The notes below the pieces were generated by a model. It was not told where the DNA came from. It did not search any database and saw only the letters and a program-made list of their open reading frames with translations. Both the position numbers and the translations under genes were made by a program. DNA of 64,000 bases from Xenopus tropicalis (Eukaryota; Chordata; Amphibia; Anura; Pipidae): NCBI RefSeq assembly GCF_000004195.4, contig NC_030683.2, positions 50,109,358 to 50,173,357 of the forward strand, read 5' to 3'. Positions 1-10,867 of the stretch are shown here, piece after piece. Positions within the stretch are counted from its first letter, which is position 1, and the number at the start of each line of letters is the position of its first letter.

Positions 1-87
1 AAAGGCTTTAAATATTGATGTTGAAGCTAAGTCTCTGTAAAGTGGCCCAAAGTGCTTCTCTTACTATATATCTTCTTGTCTATGCAG

Positions 88-212
88 AGCCATCAGTGGA
101 GTGCTGCTGTAAGGGATATTGTCCTGTACTGGCCAGAATGGATCTTTATCATAGCATTGGAGACAATCTCACTGTGTCTAACCTTTCTGCTACCAGTGCC
201 TGGGTGTCCCAC
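88..212 (+). CDS. hgsnat: HGSNAT internal exon (transmembrane segment WPEW...LLPVPGCP)
   Basis: Internal exon of heparan-alpha-glucosaminide N-acetyltransferase, a multi-pass lysosomal membrane enzyme that moves acetyl groups from cytosolic acetyl-CoA to terminal glucosamine of heparan sulfate in the lysosome. A pyrimidine-rich tract and AG at 86-87 precede the exon, and the donor GTAAG begins at 213. The reading frame starts SHQWSAAVRDIV and continues WPEWIFIIALETISLCLTFL then LLPVPGCP, matching the family segment RDI..SWPQW...GLTFLLPVPGCPTG. It holds one hydrophobic membrane span. The exon has 125 bases and ends two bases into a codon (AC), which the first base of the next exon completes to Thr. 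Earlier exons, including the active-site His region of the family, are outside the window. Identity is from recalled family sequence, not a search. Confidence 0.9.
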
Positions 213-294
213 GTAAGAAGATTTCTAAAATAAGATGTCCTTCCTATCAGGCATAAATAAAAGTATAGAGATAAAGCCTGTTTAAACAGCTTGA

Positions 295-532
295 TAGTGA
301 TGAGCAAATCTGCCCCATTTTGCTTCGCCAAAACATTAGCGGAAAAGCAGCTACCGTATGACTTTTTGGATGCATGCAACTATTTTTATGACGCAACTTT
401 TATGACGCAACTGCGACTTTTTGTTGTGGTGAATTTTGCTGTGGTGCCCATTTTGCCACAAAATTCGCCAATTGCGAAATGCAGAATTTCACAGTGAATC
501 TATGCCTGGAATCCATGCCCCTGTTCATCACA
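295..532. mobile_element. Degenerate hAT-like MITE, TAGTGATGAGCAAATCTG family
   Basis: Starts TAGTGATGAGCAAATCTGCCCC and contains the motifs TTGCTTCGCCAAAA, AATTCGCC and CATGCC, which recur in the copies at 2365-2546, 27665-27911 and 49517-49665. The right end (TTCATCACA) is a decayed form of the terminal TCATCACTA. No clean target duplication is visible, so the right boundary is approximate. Confidence 0.5.
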
Positions 533-1213
533 TATACTGAGAAAACATACAATGCAATGTAAACAATACCATTACAGAAATAGATTAAACATGCTAAATA
601 TAAACTATTATAACAAGAAAACAAACAGCTGCTCTAACAACCATGTCTGCAGGAATTGCTAACTTGAGGTGTTTCTGCTCTGCAGAATGTTGCACTGAAT
701 GCCCAATGGCCACCCACATGCCCAGCCTTACATGACACCTGTGTGCCATTCACAGACAGATGCAAATGTTTAGTCTAAACCGAAGGCTCATATAGAAGGT
801 TTGTAGATTGGTAGACTTGCACTTGATAGCAAAAAGGTGGGTGTAAACTGCATAGCGGACAAACGAAACCTGCTACCTTGGTGCCAGTCTGGCACTTACC
901 TTTCAATACTTACAGGCCTTCCATCACACACAAAACTTATGTTGTTACTTAATTATGCACAGTGTATCCTGCAGAATGGAAAAAATATTGGAAAAACTAT
1001 GACAACAGAAGCATGACATTTGAATTCCATTTTCAACTGATTAAAACCTTCTGATCCATGTTACTTGTTTTATTATAATTATAGTGCTTATGTTGGCCAC
1101 ACAATGGCTGCAATGCTTGGCGTAATGCTGACTTAACCTTTAGGGTGCTTTTAAGTAGTACGTGGGATTAAACCACTGCCCTCAGCTGTCACAGTTATTG
1201 TGGAAAGGTGTTT

Positions 1214-1578
1214 TTAAAGGGGATCTCCACCCAAAAATGTGATGCAAAATGAAAAAAAATGAAATTCGAAGCAACTTTCCAATTTACATCATTTAATATC
1301 TTTGAATGGTATATTAAAGTTATTTGTAAATCAAAGTGCAGTTGAAAGCAGTTATTGTTTATCCCGTTCTGTTCTCTCTAGGTCTGGATTCTGGGTAGCT
1401 GGGTTCTGCTACATGTCAGTTTCATGTCAGTTAGATCCAGCAGCACAAAGAACATAAACACCCAGGCAGATATTACTTCCAATAGCAATTACATTTACTT
1501 ACAAATTTAAAACAACTTTTTTAAAAAGACTTTTTTAGAACTATATTTTCTAGGTTTTAGGGTTAAGAATCCCTTTAA
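1214..1578. mobile_element. T2-type MITE (TTAAAGGG ends, TTAA target)
   Basis: Left end TTAAAGGGGATCTCC, right end GAATCCCTTTAA, both including the TTAA target sequence. The terminal TTAAAGGR is characteristic of the frog T2 MITE family. It is about 365 bp and has no coding capacity. The right TTAA (1575-1578) is shared with the next element. Confidence 0.6.
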
Positions 1579-2292
1579 AGGAGAAAGAAAGGTAAAAACT
1601 AAGTAAGCTTTATCAGAAAGGTCTATGTAAATACAGCCATAAGCACTCACAGAAACGCTGAGTCCTCTGTCAAAAGATTAGTTGTGTCTGTTTTCTTGTG
1701 CCAGAAACACGCAACTCTCTGCTTTCTGCTCTCTCCTGCTCCCCCCTCCCTCAAGAATGCTAAGAACTCACTCCTCCCCCCTTAGGAATGTGGATCTGAG
1801 CCAATAAGCAGGAAGCTGACTCATAGGGGCAGATTTACTAAGACAGGAACGCTCGGAACGTTCATTGGAACACTACGAGCGTATTTTCGCCAAATCTTTC
1901 GTCATTCAGTATGAAAATTTCGTGACTTTCGGATCGCCAATACGATATTATTGTGACTAATATGATTTTTTCATAAGCATTTTCATGATATTTGCGATCT
2001 CCAGAAATTTTCGTATCCAATCCGAATTTATCCCATTCGGGATTCGATCTCTTGATTTCATGAATCTGCCCCATAGTCTTAAACACTGAGCATGTACACC
2101 AGTCCTGCTCTTGGTGCAGGAGTGAGGCATTATGGGAACTTTCTTTACACAGCTCAGCGTTTTTTCTTCCTGTTTGGCTTCTGATCATCTGAACGGGAGA
2201 AATATGGGGAGACTTAAGGGCACTATTGAAACAACAGAAGGTATGCCTGCAGCTTGAGATTAACTCTTTATTAGCCTTTCCTTCTCCTTTAA
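1575..2292. mobile_element. T2-type MITE split by a nested MITE
   Basis: Left end TTAAAGGAGAAAGAAAGG; the right end read inward on the other strand is TTAAAGGAGAAGGAAAGG, 17 of 18 positions identical. TTAA lies at both ends. A second, unrelated inverted-repeat element (1826-2072) sits inside it. Confidence 0.7.
1826..2072. mobile_element. Nested MITE, GGGGCAGATT(TACTAA) ends, ATA duplication
   Basis: 247-bp element beginning GGGGCAGATTTACTAAG and ending TTTCATGAATCTGCCCC, flanked by ATA at 1823-1825 and 2073-2075. The interior is rich in CGAT/TTTCG-type inverted motifs. It belongs to the same superfamily as 6301-6553 and 60053-60275. The 3-bp duplication suggests a Harbinger-like mechanism (inference). 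Confidence 0.65.
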
Positions 2293-2364
2293 TCACAGGT
2301 TTTTGGTAGTGATACAATAAAATGCATATAATGCAATGAATAAAATAGTTTCAGAGGCATCTAG

Positions 2365-2546
2365 TAATGATGAGTGAAATTATGCGCCAGACATGAATTT
2401 GCAAATTTATTCGCTAAACAGGTGCGAAAATTTGCCATGGAAAAATTCACTGTGCAACAATTTTTTGTTGCACATCATTTTCGCCGTTTCGCAAATTTTT
2501 CAACATTTTTCAGCTTAGCGAAACGGGACAGATTTGCTCATCATTA
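2365..2546. mobile_element. hAT-like MITE with 8-bp target duplication GCATCTAG
   Basis: 182-bp element with ends TAATGATGAG and CTCATCATTA, flanked by perfect 8-bp repeats GCATCTAG (2357-2364 and 2547-2554). The 8-bp duplication places it with hAT transposons. The core has TTCGCTAAAC and GTTGCACA motifs arranged as internal inverted repeats. Confidence 0.8.
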
Positions 2547-2678
2547 GCATCTAGCTCAGGTACTATTGGAAAAAATCTTGGAACCATATTTTAAATCTTC
2601 TCCAAGACTCTCTTCTCTTCCAATATGCCTTGGTATGTACAATGTGCACAATATAATGCAACTGTTCTAAATCATTAG

Positions 2679-2805
2679 CGGCTACCTGGGCCCTGGAGGG
2701 ATTGGTCACTATGGAAAGTACCCAAACTGTACAGGAGGAGCAGCAGGATATATTGACAAGTGGATACTTGGAGCAGAACATATCTATCAAAACCCAACTT
2801 GTAAG
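2679..2805 (+). CDS. hgsnat: HGSNAT internal exon (GYLGPGGIG...[11 protein letters not shown])
   Basis: 127-base exon of the lysosomal heparan sulfate acetyltransferase. The acceptor AG is at 2677-2678 and the donor GTATTG at 2806. Its first base completes the Thr codon split from the previous exon, then 42 codons follow: [30 protein letters not shown] and [12 protein letters not shown]. The family segment GYLGPGGIG.(F/Y)[15 protein letters not shown] is nearly fully conserved. This is a lumenal loop between membrane spans, with an N-C-T glycosylation sequon. A competing donor GTAAGG at 2801 was rejected because joining it to the next exon creates an immediate stop, while the chosen donor keeps the frame and the family length of 18 residues between YQ and the end of PEG. 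Confidence 0.93.
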
Positions 2806-3209
2806 GTATTGTTATTTTCTCTTCATTATTATAATAGACTTCCTTTATGTAATTTATATATTGAGTTTCTAGCTGCACTATTTGTGTTATACAGCACATA
2901 ATTCTGGGCCTTATAAGTAACAAATTTCTTTTCCTATATACGTGTAGTAGCACTATAGACATCTGCGGGAACCTTATCTTACATTTACTTTTAGAAAGAA
3001 ACTGGGGTGCCAATGGTTCTTAACCAAGAACAGTATGTTTCAATTAAACATGAAAAGTACTTCCTTTGTACACCAAATATTAGTGGCAGGTGTTTCCTCG
3101 GGAACTAACCCTACTTAACATTTCCTTGGTGGACCACAAATCTGTTCTTACTAGCTCATACAGTTTCCCTTACACTCTATAAGAGGAGCTGCCTAGCACT
3201 AGCTATACC

Positions 3210-3496
3210 CAGTGTCGGACTGGTCCACCAGGATACCAGGATAACTCCCGGTGGGCCCAGGTGTCAGTGGTCCCTCTTGCTTCTATCTATTTAGCCAATT
3301 TCATGGTAAATCACTGTTTCTGTGTGGGAACAAGGAAGCTTGATAGATGGAAGAATAGAGTATAGTATGTAGAGAAAAGAGACTAGGATAATAAAGTGTT
3401 TGAGGGAGGAATTTGAGGAGTTGGAATTAAAGTTTTGAAAGTGGGCCCATTGTCCAGGGTTTTCAGGTGGGCCCCTGCCATCTCAGTCCGACACTG
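3210..3496. mobile_element. hAT-like MITE, CAGTGTCGGACTGG ends
   Basis: 287-bp element with ends CAGTGTCGGACTGG and CTCAGTCCGACACTG, flanked by perfect 8-bp duplications GCTATACC (3202-3209 and 3497-3504). The central portion is non-coding. The inverted termini and 8-bp duplication are the hAT signature. Confidence 0.85.
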
Positions 3497-4284
3497 GCTA
3501 TACCTCATTCATAGGGTCCCTAATCGGCAACTTCACTAAGGTTTTTTTTACCTTAGGGCTTAGCCTTCATTCCAATACCTTCTACCTCAGGCTCTGGACT
3601 CTCTTTATAGAATGCAGTCCAAAGAGACAGAACCATGCCCTCTCTCCTTTTACTGTATATAGATTAGTGAACAGGAAATACAATCACTACCCTTGGGCCT
3701 ATGGGAAAACTTCATTACCCTAGGGCATATTTACACTTCCCCACAGTAGGGATGGTTAAAACATACACTACACATGTGTGATAGTTCATAATGGTCAAAC
3801 TACATTTTTTAACCATAATTCTTGCTCTCATTCAGGTACTCTGCTTTAGACTAAGCAACTCTGGTCACTTTGTTTCTGTCATGCATTTAGAAACAACTTC
3901 ACTTTTTAGGGAACTCCCCCTTTATTAGGTAAATAGGCAAAACAAGTTTATGTCACAATGGTATGGTTTTAATTAGACAGTTACATATTTATAGTACACA
4001 TTTTCATTGGGCCAAGTACATTTTTAAGACAACTGAAAGGTAGTGGTTTTTTTTGGTGTAAAAAATTGCTTTTTTTTCAGTAACAAATCTACATATACTG
4101 ACCACTGGTGCAAACAATTACATTTGCAATCTAACTGCTGGATATTTCCATTAACAACTTTTATTACATTCTGCCATTAGAGTCTGAAAGAGAATTCCAT
4201 GTAGAATCTATCTAGAAATTTTAAAGGGCACATTTAAAGTGTGTTTGTCCATACATGTACATCTAATAAATCCTGGGGTTCCTG

Positions 4285-4365
4285 TCGGATGGCCCTATAC
4301 ACTGGCAGATAAGCTGCCGAATCAGTCAGCAGCTTAAATCTGCCCGAGTATGGCCACCTTAAGGG
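4285..4365. repeat. Fragment of GGCCATACAC repeat family
   Basis: Contains GATGGCCCTATACACTGGCAG and ends GTATGGCCACCTTAA, the terminal motif (inverted TTAAGGTGGCCATAC) shared with 6554-6640 and the complete element at 58759-59086. Internal complementarity (GCAGATAAGCTGC, AGCAGCTTAAATCTGC) allows a foldback. Confidence 0.45.
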
Positions 4366-4414
4366 CTAGTGATTCATGACATATAAGTTTATTCTCTCAT
4401 TGTTTATCTTTTAG

Positions 4415-4501
4415 GAACTTTATAAAACAACACAGCCTTTCGACCCTGAAGGTATACTGGGCACCATCAACTCAGTATTAATCGCATTTTTTGGATTGCA
4501 G
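4415..4501 (+). CDS. hgsnat: HGSNAT internal exon (DPEGILGTIN)
   Basis: 87-base, phase-0 exon of HGSNAT with acceptor TTTTAG at 4409-4414 and donor GTAAAA at 4502. The 29 codons read ELYKTTQPFDPEGILGTIN followed by SVLIAFFGLQ, matching the family block YDPEGILGTINS(I/V)..AFLGVQ at the start of a membrane span. The join to the previous exon (CK|EL) and to the next one (LQ|AGK) keeps the family order without gaps. The next exon is 27.3 kb away because the following intron has been expanded by transposons. Confidence 0.92.
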
Positions 4502-6300
4502 GTAAAATTTTCACAATTTTGTTTAATGGACCTTAAGGCAATGGCAGAGGTTACATTCCTACCAGTGTTGATGTAAATTGCCAGTGATAAAACATAAAAC
4601 ATATGCTCAGGCCAATATACACATACCAAAAAATCATACCCAAATGAAGCTTCAGCCATTCCTTATAGTCCTTTGCTCAGAAGCAGATTTTTGCCCATAC
4701 ATGAGCCAATAAAAGCTTACTGGTCCATGTATGGGGCTTTTCATCAGGCCTTCACACCAGATATTTGGCCAAAAATTAAGGTGGACAAGTAGTCCAAGGC
4801 CTGCTTGTACTGCATGTGATCATATCAGCCCAATATTGCCCACCTTAAAGTGGGCATGTTGGTAAAAGATCCGCTCATTTTGTGACCTCACCTCACCACC
4901 AAATCAGGGAATAAGAATGTTCAATACCTGCTACACATCATCACAGCGACTCTTTTCTATGCCCTTTCTGCTACCCCTGCATACACTGCTTATACAGTTC
5001 GGTTACAGGTGATTACACTGTATAAAAACAAGTTGTCATTTGTGCCCATTTTTATTAATGTAGCAGATACAATTTTTCTGTTATCTACTGATTCTGATGC
5101 GGCAGACACTACTACTTGAATATATGCCACTATTTGGCAAAGAATGGGTTAACTATCAGAAATTTGTTTCCTTCTTTTTCTAACCAAAGGAACTAATAGC
5201 CTTGAAACATCCTGTTTTCTCAGCTATCTTGCCCAGCATGTGATAAAATCCCATAGATTGGTCAGTAATGTGATTTCTCAAGAAATAGGTGAGATGCTAA
5301 TTGTTTGTCTTAATTATTGCTGGTGACGTTTACATCCTTGGTCAATAAAGTGAGGGAGGAGAATGTGTGTTTCTCCATATGTTTTATTAATCACTACCCT
5401 GCATTAGCTTTATCGCCTTTTTAGGATAATCTTCAGAGATGTTTCCCATCTCGGGATACCAGTTACTTAAATTGGTCCTTGCAGCTGTAAAGGGAGTGAG
5501 GTTTTTTCTCTTTTGCAGATTTTAACACTTTCCATTACAATGGAAAGTTGCAGAGCAACATGGTCCTTGCTTATTCCCATCATCTTAGAATATGGCCACA
5601 CAGAGCTGATTCTTGGCCTGCAGATAAATACTCGGATCTGCTCTCTGATGTGCCTGAACCCCACCTAAAATTTTGCTTTCTGGTCAAAGATAAACTTTGG
5701 TCAAAAGCTGTTGCTCAATAATTCCAAGAAAGCATTCTACCATTGGACATAATCTGGCCACTAAAGCACTGCTGCATTATTCCTTATGAAAGTTATTTGC
5801 ATTATAAGAGCAAGAAGTGCCAGTTCATGTCCCTCTTGTGTAACATTATTTAAATAAATAGATGCGTTCCACCAAGGGGAACACATGGGTTAACAGCCCC
5901 CTTTTCTATGGGGCCCAAGCCTTGTTGCAGAAATGAACTTCTGCAGGCACAGTGCACCCAGAGCCTTATACTAAAAGGGGTTGTTCTACTTCAAATTAAA
6001 GTTTAGAATTTTGCACACCATGTTGCAAATGGTCTTATTTTTTGGGTGTTTTAAATTATTTACATTCTTGTTCTTCAAGCTTTTATGTTTGGAGATAAAA
6101 CTGTGATCTGGTTGCTATGGGTTAATTATCCAAGTAACCAGGGAGTCACCTTTAATTAAAAACGTAAGACAATTAGCAGTGGGTCCGAAAAGAAAATTAA
6201 GCTGCAAAAAAATCAGAATAGCTATAAAGTTGAATGTATATTGGTTGCCTGGGTCAAGTACACAGTTGCAGGTAGGAAATAGACAGAATAAGGAGACTAA

Positions 6301-6553
6301 GGGGCACATTTACTAACCCACGAACGGGCCGAATGCGTCCGATTGCGTTTTTTTCGTAATGATCGGTAATTTTGCGATTTTTTTCGGTGTCTTTACGATT
6401 TTTGCGTAAAAACGCAAGTTTTCCGGCGTCATTACAAAAGTTGCGCAAAGTCGCGATTTTTTCGCAAAAAATACGAAAAAGTCGCAAAATGTTCGTTTCC
6501 AATCGGAATTTTTCCAATTCGGATTCGAAATCGTGTCTTAGTAAATCAGCCCC
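6301..6553. mobile_element. MITE, GGGGC(A/T)(C/G)ATTTACTAA ends, TAA duplication
   Basis: 253-bp element with left end GGGGCACATTTACTAAC and right end CTTAGTAAATCAGCCCC, flanked by TAA at 6298-6300 and 6554-6556. The interior is dominated by TTTTTCG and CGAAAAA inverted motifs. It is immediately followed by a fragment of the GGTGGCCATACACG family (6554-6640). Confidence 0.75.
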
Positions 6554-8239
6554 TAAAGGTGGCCATACACGTTAAGATCCGCTCTTCTACCAGTACAATA
6601 TCGAGCTAATTCAATCGTTTGGCCCTAGGGATGAAGGGCTTAGTTTTGCAGCCATTAGCACTTCAGCATCAGATCTTTGCTTTTATTATTTGAATGCATT
6701 AAACAGATCAGCACTTGTTGATTATTTGTTGCTATGGAATAAAGCACTGGGATAATTTATTATTAAATGTATAACCCCCATAGTAATTACATTATTTTTG
6801 TTATAAAAGTTACTTAACTGGACCAAGGAAAACAACACTGTTTTGTATATATAACTCTAATTTTTGACCTTCTCTAAATTGCCTTAAACTGCTGTCTGGC
6901 TATCTGATCCGCTGAATAGTTTTTAGGCTTTATTAGCAGACAAAACTATAAAACAGTCTGTGTTAGTACTAAAAATGTGTTTTTGCTGATAAAAAGAAAT
7001 CCCAAACAAAACAGGAATGTATATGTATTCCCATAGGATGTCTACATACTTAATTTCTTAAACAGATGATACAAGTCTTGAAAAACTGAAAATAAAATAT
7101 GCTATTGCATGCTATGCCTGAAGGGAAATGTAACTGCAAGCAGGTCTCTGTTCTGTCTTCTTAAATTAAAGTCTGCTTCACAGGTGAGCAAGCACTTGAA
7201 TTTTCTCTTAAGTGTGATGGATTTTGCAGATATTAGTGCTGAATCTGACACTTCCTATTGTAACCTTTTCCATAATACATTAGTCTGGTCTAAATGTGCT
7301 AATTGGCTGTTACAACCTGGAGTTGCCAGGACACAGTTCAACAAAGTTCAGTACAAGTCAATAAAAATATATTTACATTGTGTAAGAAAAATGTTTAAAT
7401 TAATAATAACACAAGGGGTACTTTTCTGTTAAGTAGCCATAACAACCTGTGGTTGGTCAGCCCTGTTTGGATAACATTGAATCAATAGCTACCACGGAAC
7501 AAAGGTGATCAGAAAATTTATTACAGTAAATAAATTTCACATTAGGAATTTTACAATAATGCAAATGGAGCTATAAGCAATGAAATAATGCCAAGGCTTA
7601 GTCTTTGCTCATACAAGCAGCTTGTACAACATCATACACACAAGAAAAAAAAATTGGCCCTATATTTTTTTATTTTTAGCAGAGATGTTGGTCATAGTTC
7701 AAGAACTCAACAAAATATCAAGAAGGTTTGTACCTTATATAGAAAAGGGATATGTTATCACATAATTTTTTGCGCAACCATCATCACTATATGTTGGTAC
7801 TAGTGTTAACGGTGGGTGCTCATGCCCTAGGCCTTAAGCAATTGGAGGAAAGAATAAATGGCTGGCACACTTCCAGACCCACCACAAACTAAAAGGCTTA
7901 GAGCAGTTGTTCATTTCTAAAAGGTTCAATATCAATTACATTTCTTTAAACAATCATTTTAATATGATTAGAGCTACACTGGATAATCATTTTAATAGCC
8001 TGACATGTTTTGTGCCTGCTATGGCCACTTGATCATAGGCCAAATGAAACACACTCACGCCCAACATATTTGAAGGAATTTTAACCAATCACGTTTAGAA
8101 GGAGGACATCCATTATAGTCTTATACAAAGACAGTTGAAATTATATATAAGGACACATATACAGTTGGAAATGATTGTAAAAAACCTGGAATAAAGTGGA
8201 ACTAGAAAGGGAAGTTTGAGAACAAACTTCATGTTGGGT

Positions 8240-10075
8240 TGAAAAACGTGAAGTCACTGAATGAAATCTGATTTGTTGTTGGCTCCACCCACATTTTCTA
8301 GCCTTGAACCCACAGTTATATAGTAAAAACCACTGTGCAAAGTTTGGGGACCCTGGTTTTAATAGTGTCTGAATGGCAGCAACTTAAATTTCTCCACTGA
8401 AAGTCATCAAGTGACATCTGATTGGCAGTTGGTGGCTCTGCCCACTTTTTCTAACCAGGAACTGCGGTTACCCAGTGATTAACTCTGCAAAGTTTAGGGA
8501 CCCTAGGATTAATAGTTAAAGAACGGCAGCAGTTTGAATTTAAACCAATAAAACTCAATAGGTAAATTGTGATTGGTGGGCATGCCCACTTTTTCTAACC
8601 TTGAGTCGAAGTCACCCAGTGACAAAAAGTGGGCACCCTGGCATAAATAGTGTGAGAATGGCAGCATTTTAAATTTAAATCAATAAAATTCAATGGATGG
8701 AATCTGATTGGCTGTTAGTGGCACAACCAACTTTTCCTATTTTTGAACTGAAGTCCCCCAGTGACCAACTGTGCAAAGTTTGGGGACTCAGGCATAAAAA
8801 TTGTGAGACTGACAGCATTTTACACTTCACCATTGAAATTAAATAGGTGAAAAGTGATTGGCTGTTGGTGGCTCCACCCACTTTTTTAATACTTAAATAA
8901 TGGCATCAGTTAAATATAAACCAATGAAATTTAATGGGTGGAAATGGATTGACTGTTGGTGGCTCCGCCCACTTGTTCTAACCCTGAATACATAGTCAGC
9001 CAGTGACTGACTGTGCAAAGTTTGGGAACCCTGACATAAATAGTGTGAGAAAGGCAACATTTTAAATTTAAACCAAAAAAATTCAATAGGCGAAGTCTGA
9101 TTGGCTGTTGGTGGCTCCACCCACTTTTTAAAACCTAAAAATGCAGTCCCCTATAGACCCTGGTGTTAATACTGTGAGAATGGCAGCAGGTTGAATTTCC
9201 CCATTGAAAACCAATAGTTAAAATCTGATTGGCTGCTGGTGGCTCCACCCACTTTTTCCAACTCTGAACCGCAGTTACCTAGTGACTAGCTCTGCAAAAT
9301 TTATGGACCTTAGTATTAATATTTAAAGAATGGCAGCAGTTTAAATTTAAACATATGAAGTCTATAGGTGAAATCTGATTGGCTGTTGTTGGCCTCTCCC
9401 ACTTTTCTAAACTTGTAACATAGTCACCCAGTGACAAACTGTGCAAAGTTTGGGGACCCTGACATTAAACATGTGAGAATGGCAACAGTTAAAATTTCCC
9501 CACTAAAAACAATTAAAGATATGTGATTGGCTTTTGGTGGCCCCACCCACTTTTTCTAACCTTGAGTACGAAGTCACCCAGTGACTGACTTTGCAAAGTT
9601 TGGGAACCCTGGCATAAAACCAATAAAAATCAATAGGTGAAATTTGATTGGCTGTTGGTGGCTCCACCCACTCTTTTAAAACTAAAACTGCAGTCCCCTA
9701 CTGTGAGAATGGCAGCAGGTTGAATTTCTGCCAAGTCAATAGGTAAAATCTGATTGGCTGTTCACAGCCCCGCCCACTTTTGGGCATCCAACAATCATCA
9801 TATTTTCATTCAGGCTGACCCCATGACTGTGTGATTCAAGTTTGGGGAGTGTAACCTCAAAGCTGTAAGATTGGCAGCAGTTTCAATTTCCCCATAAAAG
9901 TCAATGGGTAAAATTTGATTGGCTATTGTTGGCCCCTCCCACTTTGGGGTCATCCAACAAATGTCGCTGTTTCATTCTGGGTGACCCCATGATTATGTTA
10001 TTCAAATTTGGGGGGTGTAGCTTCAAAGCTGTAAGAGTGGCAGCAGTTTGAAAATCTTCCCTGTCAAAGTCAATA
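8240..10075 (+). repeat. Tandem repeat array of CCAAT-bearing ~140-bp units (about 13 copies)
   Basis: A degenerate unit is repeated head to tail about 13 times at 93-163-bp spacing. Each copy carries in order TGATTGGCTGTTGGTGG, CTCC(A/G)CCCAC, CTAACCTTGAA, CAGTCACCCAGTGAC, TGTGCAAAGTTTGGGG, ACCCTGGCATAAATAG and TGTGAGAATGGCAGCAG. The ATTGG cores are at about 8422, 8571, 8707, 8855, 8948, 9098, 9228, 9378, 9522, 9644, 9753 and 9917, with a variant (ATTTG) at about 8264. Copies differ by substitutions and short deletions, so the array is not very young. ATTGG is an inverted CCAAT box and CCGCCC/CACCC resembles Sp1/KLF sites, but no promoter function is shown. Confidence 0.85.
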
Positions 10076-10510
10076 AGAAAATTGGGGTGTTCGGAGCAGC
10101 GCCACAAAAAGACGGGGGGCCGGATTGCTTAGAAAAGCACAAGCGACCTGCTCCGCTATAGGGCGAAGAAATGTGGAGAGTTTGGTCGAAGAACAGTATG
10201 TTGGGGGTTTCAACCCAACACAATAATGAGTATATAAAGAAAAGACACATTAGTGTATGTATGTTTGTATGTTTTATCATCTAATGATTGATTCTTGGCA
10301 AGGAAGATATGTATTAACTTATATATAAAGCGCTACAAGGATATGCAACTCTTTACAATATTACAATGTGCAAAAGTACACACATGGAGAACAAGTACAA
10401 CAAGTATTATAATAAATACAATAAATAAGTATAAATATAAGTGGTATGAGACACAGTAGGAAGGAGGTCCCTACTCCGTAGTGGTGAGTGGTATGTAAGC
10501 TATGTACTAT

Positions 10511-10867
10511 AAGGGCTAAACTACACAAGAGATTTTGGTCAGACGTTGTCAGTCAGATTTTATCTGATCCGCAAAATTTTGTTACACAACACCCCGAGAT
10601 TTTGTAGGATCCTACAAAATCTGTTGCTCACAGCTGTAATGTAAGTCAGATTAGGTAAAGTCAGATGGTGGGTTTTGTTCCTACATCGTCATCTGACAGT
10701 CAATGTATTTCAATGAGAGAAAAAAGTCTTTACTTAGTGAATGCAGATTCAGTATGCTGCATTTATGTCTGATAGCATATCTCCCATGTAGTTTATACAT
10801 CACATTAACCCATGCAACCTGTCAACCCAACTCCAACCTACAGAATCTCTGGTGTAGTTTAGCTTTT
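10511..10867. mobile_element. MITE, GGCTAAACTACAC(A/C)AGAGA ends
   Basis: Left end AAGGGCTAAACTACACAAGAG; the right end read on the other strand is AAAAGCTAAACTACACCAGAG. The interior contains an AAAATCT/AGATTTTGTAGGATCCTACAAAATCT foldback near 10589-10621. The target duplication is not clear, so the boundaries are approximate. Confidence 0.6.

Larger units (their letters stand above)
213..2678 (+). other. HGSNAT intron with MITEs
   Basis: Intron between two in-phase HGSNAT exons (donor GTAAGA at 213, acceptor TTAG at 2675-2678). It contains the MITEs listed separately at 295-532, 1214-1578, 1575-2292 (with a nested one at 1826-2072) and 2365-2546. I see nothing recognisable in 533-1213. Confidence 0.85.
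2806..4414 (+). other. HGSNAT intron
   Basis: Intron in phase 0. It contains the hAT-like MITE at 3210-3496 and a repeat fragment at 4285-4365. Nothing recognisable is seen in 3505-4284 apart from T and A runs. Confidence 0.85.

Noticed and set aside
1862..2317. 151-codon open frame on the - strand
   Set aside because: It lies across the T2 MITE and its nested MITE, whose inverted non-coding sequence explains it.
2801..2806. Alternative HGSNAT donor GTAAGG at 2801
   Set aside because: Joining to 4415 would create a TGA stop at the junction; the donor at 2806 keeps the frame and family length.
8240..10075. CRISPR-like or rDNA-spacer-like array
   Set aside because: The whole unit repeats, not a short repeat with unique spacers, and the host is a vertebrate; no rRNA sequence is adjacent.
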